Source: JAZGBC01 sp036444495
GTDB lineage: Bacteria > Pseudomonadota > Alphaproteobacteria > Kiloniellales > J153
Direction: 5' to 3'
Assembly: GCA_036444495.1 (NCBI GenBank)
Contig: JAZGBC010000153.1
Coordinates: forward strand, 1-11,361
DNA length: 11,361 nucleotides
Shown: in pieces, positions 1 to 5,508 of the stretch
Numbering within the stretch: the stretch's first letter is position 1
How the letters are laid out: each line of letters starts with the position of its first letter
The notes under the pieces: generated by a model
Databases searched by the model: none
What the model saw: only the letters and a program-made list of their open reading frames with translations
Told to the model about the DNA's origin: nothing
Position numbers and translations under genes: made by a program

Positions 1-37
1 CATTGCCGGAGATCAGGCCGTGAGAGTGCAGACTGGC

Positions 38-112
38 TGGCTGGGGCGCCAGGATTCGAACCTGGGATCACGGGATCAAAACCCGTTGCCTTAACCACTT
101 GGCCACGCCCCA
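38..112 (-). tRNA. tRNA-Gln (anticodon UUG)
   Basis: A complete cloverleaf can be folded on the minus strand. The acceptor arms TGGGGCG and CGCCCCA are at 112-106 and 48-42, followed by discriminator G at 41 and an encoded CCA at 40-38. The anticodon stem ACGGG/CCCGT encloses the loop TTTTGAT, with anticodon TTG at 79-77, which reads CAA (Gln). The T arm is CCAGG-TTCGAAT-CCTGG. Length is 75 nt including CCA. It is the leftmost gene; no promoter could be recognised, and a short palindrome sits just upstream at 127-153. Confidence 0.97.
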
Positions 113-126
113 TCCGCTGTGCCCGA

Positions 127-153
127 CTCATGCTTCGACAAGCTCAGCATGAG
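127..153. repeat. Short palindromic, REP-like intergenic repeat
   Basis: Perfect 8-bp inverted arms CTCATGCT (127-134) and AGCATGAG (146-153) surround an 11-base loop. The core TTCGACAAGCTCAG resembles a short palindromic motif that is dispersed in the intergenic DNA of many proteobacteria. A second, weaker hairpin (CTCA-CCC-TGAG, 168-178) follows. The dispersed nature is inferred, because only one copy lies in this window. Confidence 0.5.
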
Positions 154-359
154 GTGGAGGAGTGGGCCTCACCCTGAGCCTCCTCGTCTCGAGTCTGCCC
201 GCCCGCCCGCCTGCGGGCCATAGCCTTCGGCGGAGAGCCCGTACAACTTCGGCCGGCGGGTCGAGGGACGAAGGAGAGGCCGGCGGGGGGAAACTAGCGC
301 CGAACGCGGCGCGCCGCAACGCGCCTGAAAACCGCGGCCCGCACGGCGCCAGGCCCGCC
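154..359. other. Non-coding GC-rich spacer
   Basis: This is the stretch between the tRNA-side palindrome and the 3' end of the hpnL-like gene. No reading frame here looks like a protein. It holds a GCCCGC-rich tract near 198-219 and a perfect 12-bp palindrome GCGGCGCGCCGC at 306-317. Neither is followed by a T tract on either strand, so no intrinsic terminator is called for the operon that ends at 360. Confidence 0.5.
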
Positions 360-1379
360 TTACTCGCGCCCGGCCGGAGGCCCGGGCGCAGTGGATTCGC
401 GCATGGCGGCGAGGCCGCCGGGCGTATTCAGCCAGCCGAGCCAGAAGCCCCAGGCGACCCAGAGCAGCTCGCGCCCGCGCCGGATCAACGCCACCGCGAG
501 ACCCAGCGCGCCGCTGCCGGTCATGGCCGCGTAGATGAGCACCATGACCCCTTCCACGGCCCCCAGGCTGGCCGGGATGAAAAAGGCGCCGGCGCGCACC
601 AGCTGGGCCGCGGCCTCGATCAGCCAGGCATCGGCGAACGAGATCGGCTGCGCCAGAAACCACATGATGGCGTAGACCTCGAATGCTCCAACCATCCAGT
701 TGACAAGCGCCAGTATCAGGGCGCCCGCAAAGCGCCCCGGCTGGCGCAAGTAGAAGGCGACGAAGTGGTCATCCACTTGCTCAAGATGCACCAGCGCTTT
801 GCCTATCGGCCGGCCGAAGCGCCCCCGCGCGAGCCAAACCCCAAGGCGGCTGGCCGCGCGCCAGCGCTGCACGATATAAAAGCCCATGACTCCCAGGGCC
901 AGCGCGGCCCAACCGATCCCCATGGCCAGCAGCAGCGCATCGGGCATCCAGTCGCGCCCGAGCATGACCGCAAAGCCGATCCCGGCGAAGAGGAGAAGCG
1001 ATATTAGATTTATCGTCCGCGCCATGATCACCGAGGCCGTGCCCTCGTGATAGCCGATCTCGAAAGACTTTTTCAGCAGCACGGCCTTGACCGGCTCGCC
1101 GCCCATGGAGCCGGCGGGCAGGACAAGATTGAGCGCCTCGCCCAGCATGCGCAGCTTCCAGAGGCGGTAGAGCCAAGCCAGATTGAGCCGCGCGCTGGGC
1201 AAGGTGAGCTGCCAGGAGGCGGTATCGAGTACGAAGGCCAGGAAATAGACGGCGCAGACGGCAAGCGCCCCAGCCAGGCCAAGCTGCAGCAAGCCCTGCC
1301 AGACCTGGGTGAGATCGGTCTGCAACGCGATGAAGGCCAGGAGGCCGAGGCCGATCAGAAGGGCGATGATGCGCAGCAA
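360..1379 (-). CDS. hpnL: HpnL-like flippase-family membrane protein (lysylphosphatidylglycerol synthase TM-domain family)
   Basis: This is a 339-residue polytopic inner-membrane protein with about 7-8 hydrophobic segments from residue 1 onward. It fits the lysylphosphatidylglycerol synthetase transmembrane/UPF0104 fold. Visible family signatures are LNLVLPAGSMGGEPVKA (83-99), FFIPASLGAVEG (266-277) and LIRRGRELLW (298-307). The family includes HpnL, encoded with hopanoid genes; its exact role is unsettled and may be lipid flipping. The start is TTG at 1379, chosen because a strong GAGGAG Shine-Dalgarno (1392-1387) sits 7 bases upstream; no in-frame ATG gives a better start. The gene begins 21 bases after the hpnN stop on the same strand, so the two are almost certainly co-transcribed, and this adjacency is the main reason for calling HpnL rather than a generic family member. 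The catalytic aminoacyl-transfer domain of MprF is absent. Confidence 0.8.
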   Translation of the reverse strand: MLRIIALLIGLGLLAFIALQTDLTQVWQGLLQLGLAGALAVCAVYFLAFVLDTASWQLTLPSARLNLAWLYRLWKLRMLGEALNLVLPAGSMGGEPVKAVLLKKSFEIGYHEGTASVIMARTINLISLLLFAGIGFAVMLGRDWMPDALLLAMGIGWAALALGVMGFYIVQRWRAASRLGVWLARGRFGRPIGKALVHLEQVDDHFVAFYLRQPGRFAGALILALVNWMVGAFEVYAIMWFLAQPISFADAWLIEAAAQLVRAGAFFIPASLGAVEGVMVLIYAAMTGSGALGLAVALIRRGRELLWVAWGFWLGWLNTPGGLAAMRESTAPGPPAGRE

Positions 1380-1386
1380 GAAACAG

Positions 1387-1392
1387 CTCCTC
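1387..1392 (-). promoter_or_regulatory. Shine-Dalgarno deciding the TTG start of hpnL
   Basis: GAGGAG on the minus strand lies 7 bases before TTG at 1379 and within the 21-base gap after the hpnN stop. It supports the rare TTG start and independent ribosome loading rather than purely coupled translation. Confidence 0.8.
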
Positions 1393-1400
1393 GGCGGACC

Positions 1401-4034
1401 TCAGTGCGTTGGGTGTTCGGCGCGCGGCGGCATGCCGGTAACGCGCAGGAGTGCCGGCAGAACCACCAGGGTTGAGAGCATGGACAGCGTGATCGCGATC
1501 GAAAGCAGCAGGCCCATGCTCGCCATGCCGCGGTGGCTGGACAGCGCCAGCGCCCAGAAGGAGCCGATCGTGGTCAGGGCGCTGAACAGCACGGCGCGCG
1601 GCGTGCTGGTGGAGAGGAGCCTCAGGCTGCCCGCCTCGCGCGCGCGGAACACGATATGGATGCCGCCCGCCACCCCCAGGCCAAACAGCAGCGGCAGCAC
1701 GATCACATTGGCGAAGTTGAAGGGGATGCTCAACACAACGGTCGCGGCCACCGTGAGCAGCGCGGCCAGGATGAGCGGCGCCAGTACCAAGAGACTGTCC
1801 CGGACGCTGCGCAAGAGCACCAACAGCAGCAGGGTGATGAGCACGACGGCGTAGACCGCCGCCTCGGCGAAGGCATCCACGACCGCGCGCCCGGCCCCGG
1901 TGATGGTCACCGGCGCCCCGGCGGCCCCGGGCGCCACCCGGAGCACCGCTTCCACGAAGCGGCGGCGCGCCCCGGCCTCGTGCAGGTTCTCGCGCGGAAT
2001 GACCTCGATCTTGGCGCGCCCATCGGCGGCCAGGCTGCGCGCACGCAACTGGGCCGGCAGATCGTCCAGCGTGACCTCCCCGGCCTCCAGCGCCAGGCCA
2101 AGCGATTCGAGGCGCGCCGGCAGGCCGCCGAGCAATGCTCGATCGAGCGCGTCCAGCGCCGCTTCCGTCGGCTCGAGCCGGTCGAGCGCCGCCGCCAGGC
2201 GCAGGGCGCCCGGGGCAAGCGTCCCCGTGACGCCGTCCAGGCTACCGCGCAGGGCCTCGACGGCCGCGCGCTGTTCCGCCGGAGACGGGGGAGACACCCG
2301 CTCCGCGGGCTGAAAGACCGGCGTCAGGAAGACGCCCATTTCGTCGATGAGCGCGAGCTTGTTTTCCTGATCCGTTGGCACGAAGTCGCCCAGGGTCATG
2401 GCCGTCTCAACTTCCGGCAGCTCTTCGAGCCGCGCGGCAAGCGCCTCGGCGCTGGCCAGATTCGGGGTCAGGATGTCGGCGCTGTAGGGCTCGACCCGCG
2501 AATCGTCCAGCAGATCGAGCAGCGTGGCCACCGATTCGGACTCCGGATCGCGCAGGTTGATGGGATCGTCGTCGAACCAGGCGCTGGGCAGCAAGGCCAG
2601 CGAGCCGATCCCGAGGACGAGCGCGCCCAGAAGAACGCCGCGCGGATGGTGCATGACGATGCGCTCGACCCGTTCCCGGCGGGGATGGGCGAAGGGCCCG
2701 CGCCGCAGGTGCAGCGGGGAGAAGCTGAGGATGGCGGGAAGCACCGTCAGGTTGGCGAAAAGCGCGATGAACATGCCGGCGCCGGAGATCAGGCCGAGTT
2801 CGGACAGGCCCCGGTAGCTGGTGGGCAGGAAGGAGAAAAATCCGGCCGCGGCGGCGACAGCGCAGAGCACAAGCGGGCCGCCCACGCCTTGCACCGTCTC
2901 GCGCAGGGCATCACCCAGGCCCGAAGCGCCCGAGACATGGCCCTCGGCCTCCTGAAAGCGCAGGACGAAATGGATGCCGAAATCCACGCTCAAGCCGATG
3001 AACAGAACCGCGAAGGCGACCGAGATAAGGTTAAGGTCGCCGACCACCACGGTGGCGAAGAATGCGGTCCAGACGAGGCCCATGAACAGCGTGATCAGGG
3101 TCGCCGCCACCATGAAGAGCGAGCGCAGGCCAAAGGCCAGCAATCCGATCACCAGGACGAGGGAGATCAGGCCGACCAGCCCCATGCTGTCGGCCACGCT
3201 GCGCAGCTCCTCCTGGAACATGACGGCCGAGCCGATCATGCGCAGGCGCACGCCCCTCTCCTCGATAAGACCCAACTCGCCGGCCAGGCCGCGCACGGCT
3301 TCGATGGCGCGCGAAGCGGGCTCCATCGAGCCGAAGTCGAGCACCGGCTTGACCAGAACGAATTTGCGCCGCTCCTCCTCCGTCGGTTCCCCACCCGACA
3401 GCAGCTCCCGCCAGGAGAGCGCCAGCGCCCGCTCCGGGTTGTCCTGGTTGGCCGCGAGAGATTCCACGGCGGCGGCGATCTTCGTGAGCGCGGGCGCCAC
3501 GGCGGCCGCAGCCTCCTCCTCGCCATCGAGCGCCTGGCGCAAAAGCAGCGAAAGACCGCGCAGGGAAGGGTCCTCGGCTAGTGCGGACAGCAGAGGCTGG
3601 GCCTCGGCCAGGCGATCGCTTAGGCGATCGAGCTCGTCCAGATCGAGATAGAGCAGACCGTGGCGGCGGAAATAGTCTTCGGCTTCCGGATAGAAGACAT
3701 GGCTGAAAAGCTCGGGGCGTGCGGTCAGCTCATGGAACAGGCGGCGCGCCGAATCCTCGGCCAGATCGGGGGTTTGGGCGTCGATAACGATGGAAAAGGT
3801 ATTCGTGCTCTGGGGAAAGGCATCGCTCAGCGCCTTGTCGTTGCGGCGGAACGGCAGATCCTCGGACAACATGTCCGTGGTGCTGGTGTTGATGCCGATG
3901 TTGCTGAGCGTGCCGTAGCCCGCCGCCAGCGTCGCCAGCAGCGAGAACACGAGAATCGGCGCCGCCAGCCGCTGGACCAGGGAAATCCACCGGACGAGCA
4001 GCCGGTGACCGGCGTGCATGTCTGTTGCGCTCAC
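1401..4034 (-). CDS. hpnN: HpnN-like hopanoid transporter, RND/MMPL superfamily
   Basis: This is an 877-residue RND-type permease, close to the usual HpnN length. It is built as two homologous halves: TM1 (about 25-42), a periplasmic domain (43-282), five TM segments (285-437), TM7 (465-483), a second periplasmic domain (485-722) and five more TM segments (723-865). The start of the periplasmic domain (INTSTTDMLSEDLPFRR at 48-64, then DAFPQ at 71-75) and HGLLYLDLDELDRLSDRL (125-142) resemble HpnN rather than drug exporters. HpnN proteins move hopanoids from the cytoplasmic membrane toward the outer membrane (shown for Rhodopseudomonas palustris). The N-terminal half carries the expected GLSVDFGIH motif (Asp351); the matching C-terminal site reads GLGVAGGIH, without the acid. 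The start is GTG at 4034; ATG at 4019 is an alternative and neither has a clear Shine-Dalgarno. The gene leads an operon with the hpnL-like gene, and a promoter is visible at 4104-4076. Confidence 0.9.
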   Translation of the reverse strand: MSATDMHAGHRLLVRWISLVQRLAAPILVFSLLATLAAGYGTLSNIGINTSTTDMLSEDLPFRRNDKALSDAFPQSTNTFSIVIDAQTPDLAEDSARRLFHELTARPELFSHVFYPEAEDYFRRHGLLYLDLDELDRLSDRLAEAQPLLSALAEDPSLRGLSLLLRQALDGEEEAAAAVAPALTKIAAAVESLAANQDNPERALALSWRELLSGGEPTEEERRKFVLVKPVLDFGSMEPASRAIEAVRGLAGELGLIEERGVRLRMIGSAVMFQEELRSVADSMGLVGLISLVLVIGLLAFGLRSLFMVAATLITLFMGLVWTAFFATVVVGDLNLISVAFAVLFIGLSVDFGIHFVLRFQEAEGHVSGASGLGDALRETVQGVGGPLVLCAVAAAAGFFSFLPTSYRGLSELGLISGAGMFIALFANLTVLPAILSFSPLHLRRGPFAHPRRERVERIVMHHPRGVLLGALVLGIGSLALLPSAWFDDDPINLRDPESESVATLLDLLDDSRVEPYSADILTPNLASAEALAARLEELPEVETAMTLGDFVPTDQENKLALIDEMGVFLTPVFQPAERVSPPSPAEQRAAVEALRGSLDGVTGTLAPGALRLAAALDRLEPTEAALDALDRALLGGLPARLESLGLALEAGEVTLDDLPAQLRARSLAADGRAKIEVIPRENLHEAGARRRFVEAVLRVAPGAAGAPVTITGAGRAVVDAFAEAAVYAVVLITLLLLVLLRSVRDSLLVLAPLILAALLTVAATVVLSIPFNFANVIVLPLLFGLGVAGGIHIVFRAREAGSLRLLSTSTPRAVLFSALTTIGSFWALALSSHRGMASMGLLLSIAITLSMLSTLVVLPALLRVTGMPPRAEHPTH

Positions 4035-4075
4035 GGCAAGTTCGGGAAACTGGTTGGGCGTCCGGCTTCCCTGGG

Positions 4076-4104
4076 CTTATAGCCGTGGCGGCACGGCTTG
4101 ACAA
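4076..4104 (-). promoter_or_regulatory. Candidate sigma70 promoter of the hpnN-hpnL operon
   Basis: On the minus strand, -35 TTGTCA (4104-4099) and -10 TATAAG (4081-4076) are separated by exactly 17 bases. The predicted start of transcription is near 4069, giving a leader of about 35 bases before the GTG at 4034. The -35 shares its bases with a TTGACA on the plus strand (4098-4103) that could be the -35 of the divergent phosphatidyltransferase gene. No good plus-strand -10 is seen 16-18 bases beyond that. Confidence 0.55.
4081..4098. promoter_or_regulatory. Inverted repeat in the hpnN promoter spacer (possible operator)
   Basis: Perfect 7-bp arms AGCCGTG (4081-4087) and CACGGCT (4092-4098) enclose GCGG. 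The repeat exactly fills the spacer between the -35 and -10 hexamers of the hpnN promoter. A regulator bound there would block RNA polymerase. No transcription factor family can be named from this sequence. Confidence 0.4.
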
Positions 4105-4160
4105 CGCTGCGGCGCTCGCGCCACGTAACTGAGTTGGCAGGGAAGGAATCGGCCGCGTCC

Positions 4161-4781
4161 ATGGACAAACCGCCTTACGATCAGCGCATGGCGCGCGTCC
4201 TGGTGCGGCCGCTGGCCAAGACCGGCATCACGCCGAACCAGATCACCGCTTTCAGCCTGCTCCTGGCGCTCGCCGGCGCCTGGCTGCTCGCCCAGGGCGA
4301 GGCCGCGCAGGCCAACTGGGGCGCGGGGCTTTTCGTGCTCGCCCGCTTCCTGGACCACTTCGACGGCGAACTGGCCCGCCTCACGGGCAAGGGCTCGCGC
4401 TTCGGCTATTACTTCGATTACGCCACAGGCGGGCTCAGCTACGCCGCGCTCTTCGCCGGGATGGGCATAGGCCTGGCGGACGGGCCGCTCGGGGTTTGGG
4501 CGCTGCTGCTCGGCGCACTGGGCGCGGCCTCGGCGCTCATTTCGCTGTTTCTCAACCTGGACCTGGACCGCCAGTTGGATTTGAGCGGCGGCGAGGCCGT
4601 CGGCTACCCGAGCCTGGCCGGTTTCGAGTTGGAGGACGGCATCTATTTAATCGCGCCCATTACCTGGCTCGGCTGGCTTACGCCCTTTTTCACCGCCGCC
4701 GGGATCGGGGCAGGTCTCTATTGCCTCTGGACCCTGGGCCGGGTCGTCAAGGCGCGGCTCGCCAAGCGGCCCCGCCTCTAG
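4161..4781 (+). CDS. CDP-alcohol phosphatidyltransferase family protein with altered catalytic motif
   Basis: This is a 206-residue integral membrane protein with about six hydrophobic segments. The family transfers a phosphatidyl group from a CDP-linked lipid to an alcohol acceptor at the inner membrane. The family motif D-x2-D-G-x2-A-R-x8-G-x3-D-x3-D is visible as Asp65, Asp68, Gly69, Ala72, Arg73, Gly82 and Asp86. The fourth aspartate, expected at residue 90, is Gly (FDYATGG). In solved family structures that residue is the proposed general base, so the protein may be inactive, have changed chemistry, or work with a partner. It is paralogous over its full length to the convergent gene at 4778-5386. 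Start: ATG 4161 is preferred because it lines up with the start of the paralogue; GGAAGGA (4141-4147) is a rather distant ribosome site. An upstream in-frame TTG at 4098 overlaps promoter sequence. The acceptor alcohol cannot be deduced. Confidence 0.88.
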   Translation: MDKPPYDQRMARVLVRPLAKTGITPNQITAFSLLLALAGAWLLAQGEAAQANWGAGLFVLARFLDHFDGELARLTGKGSRFGYYFDYATGGLSYAALFAGMGIGLADGPLGVWALLLGALGAASALISLFLNLDLDRQLDLSGGEAVGYPSLAGFELEDGIYLIAPITWLGWLTPFFTAAGIGAGLYCLWTLGRVVKARLAKRPRL

Positions 4782-5386
4782 GGTCCGGACGAGGGCCGCA
4801 GCAGGCCGCGCAAGCGGACGACCATGTAGACCGCAAAGGCCGGCGCGCCCAGGCCGGCGGCCAACAGCAGCCAGTCGGAAAATCCCAGCCAGACCGCGGC
4901 CGGCAGGACCAGCAGGACATCGTCGGCATCGAAACCGGCGGCCGATCCCAGCTCCGCCGCGCGCGCGCCGTGGCCCTCCTCCGCCTTGATCACCAGCCAG
5001 AGGATCGCGGCGATAGCCAGGCCCGCGGCCAGACCCATGAAAGGCGCCCAGAGGCCGAACACCCCGGCGCGCAACCCGATGCCCAGGCCCAGGAAGGCCG
5101 CCGCGTTGCAGATCGAATCACTCACCAGGTCGTAGCTATGGCCCCAGGGGCTGGTCTTGCCCCCGAGTCTGGCCAGCTCGCCATCGGCGCGGTCGAGGAA
5201 CAAGCCCAGAACGAAAATCCCGGCGCCCCAGTCCCGCCAAGCCTCCCCGCCGTGGCCCAGCGCCACCGCCGCCGCCAGGCCGGTCAGGAGACGCAGGGTG
5301 GTGAGCTGGTTCGGGGTGACCGGGGTCCGCACCAGGGGCCGGACGGCCAGGCGGACTCCACGGTGCATCCAGGTATTGTGGCTCAT
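4778..5386 (-). CDS. CDP-alcohol phosphatidyltransferase
   Basis: This is a 202-residue integral membrane enzyme of the CDP-alcohol phosphatidyltransferase family (PgsA/PssA/Pis fold). The full metal- and substrate-binding motif is present: Asp65, Asp68-Gly69, Ala72-Arg73, Gly82, Asp86 and Asp90 (LFLDRADGELARL, then WGHSYDLVSD). Hydrophobic segments follow to residue 193. It aligns with the 4161-4781 product without gaps through the motif, sharing VRPL at residues 15-18, TPNQ at 24-27, WGAG(I/L)FVL and DGELARL. The acceptor alcohol (glycerol phosphate, serine, inositol or another) is not evident. Start: ATG 5386, with only a weak AGG in front; ATG 5368 is possible. The gene points leftward and meets its paralogue tail to tail with overlapping stop codons. 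Its promoter region is shared with the divergent gene at 5509. Confidence 0.9.
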   Translation of the reverse strand: MSHNTWMHRGVRLAVRPLVRTPVTPNQLTTLRLLTGLAAAVALGHGGEAWRDWGAGIFVLGLFLDRADGELARLGGKTSPWGHSYDLVSDSICNAAAFLGLGIGLRAGVFGLWAPFMGLAAGLAIAAILWLVIKAEEGHGARAAELGSAAGFDADDVLLVLPAAVWLGFSDWLLLAAGLGAPAFAVYMVVRLRGLLRPSSGP

Positions 5387-5400
5387 GGCGGCCTAATCTA

Positions 5401-5443
5401 GGCCCGGGCCCAGGGCGCCACAAGGTGGGCCCGGGGCCCAGGG
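5401..5443. repeat. Duplicated GC-rich palindrome in a divergent promoter region
   Basis: GGCCCGGGCCCAGGG (5401-5415) is repeated as GGCCCGGGGCCCAGGG (5428-5443), differing by one inserted G. The first copy contains the perfect palindrome GGCCCGGGCC (5401-5410). Both copies lie between the starts of the divergent genes at 5386 and 5509, so they could be paired protein-binding sites or a hairpin in the leader of the minus-strand gene. No T tract follows, so this is not a standard terminator. Confidence 0.5.
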
Positions 5444-5458
5444 TTAAGCTGCGCTTAA
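5444..5458 (+). promoter_or_regulatory. Candidate CtrA box (TTAA-N7-TTAA)
   Basis: TTAAGCTGCGCTTAA is a perfect TTAA-N7-TTAA, the consensus binding site of the alphaproteobacterial cell-cycle regulator CtrA. It is also a full palindrome (TTAAGC-TGC-GCTTAA). It lies 50 bases before the GTG at 5509 and 57 bases before the divergent ATG at 5386, in otherwise very GC-rich DNA. Binding itself is inferred; the full CtrA consensus often ends in C after the second TTAA, here G. Confidence 0.55.
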
Positions 5459-5493
5459 GGACTGCTCTGGCACAATACCGTCTCGCTCTGGCA

Positions 5494-5499
5494 AGAGGG
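5494..5499 (+). promoter_or_regulatory. Shine-Dalgarno deciding the GTG start at 5509
   Basis: AGAGGG lies 9 bases before GTG 5509. The in-frame GTG at 5425 has no such site and its extra 28 residues overlap the regulatory palindromes, so 5509 is taken as the start. Confidence 0.65.
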
Positions 5500-5508
5500 T
5501 TGCTCGGC

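Noticed and set aside
306..317. GC palindrome as an intrinsic terminator for the hpnN-hpnL operon
   Set aside because: No run of T follows on the minus strand, so the hairpin alone does not support a rho-independent terminator.
162..1007. 281-codon plus-strand open frame opposite hpnL and the spacer
   Set aside because: The translation is rich in Pro/Arg/Gly with no recognisable fold, and it overlaps the confident minus-strand membrane protein.
1533..3581. 682-codon open frame on the plus strand opposite hpnN
   Set aside because: It is antisense to a clear 877-residue transporter. Its translation is low-complexity, rich in Arg/Gln/Gly/His, with no domain or membrane pattern, as expected of a GC-rich shadow frame.
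3611..3632. Repeated GGCGATCG sequence resembling HIP1-type octamers
   Set aside because: It lies inside hpnN, encodes ordinary helical residues (LDRLSDRL), and occurs as chance codon repetition. HIP1 is a cyanobacterial feature.
4098..4160. Upstream TTG start for the plus-strand phosphatidyltransferase
   Set aside because: This TTG is part of the TTGACA promoter-like element. The added 21 residues have no counterpart in the paralogue, whose start lines up with ATG 4161.
5444..5477. A sigma70 promoter using TTAAGC and ACAATA for the gene at 5509
   Set aside because: The spacing is far from 17 bases for any pairing of these hexamers, so no -35/-10 pair is claimed.
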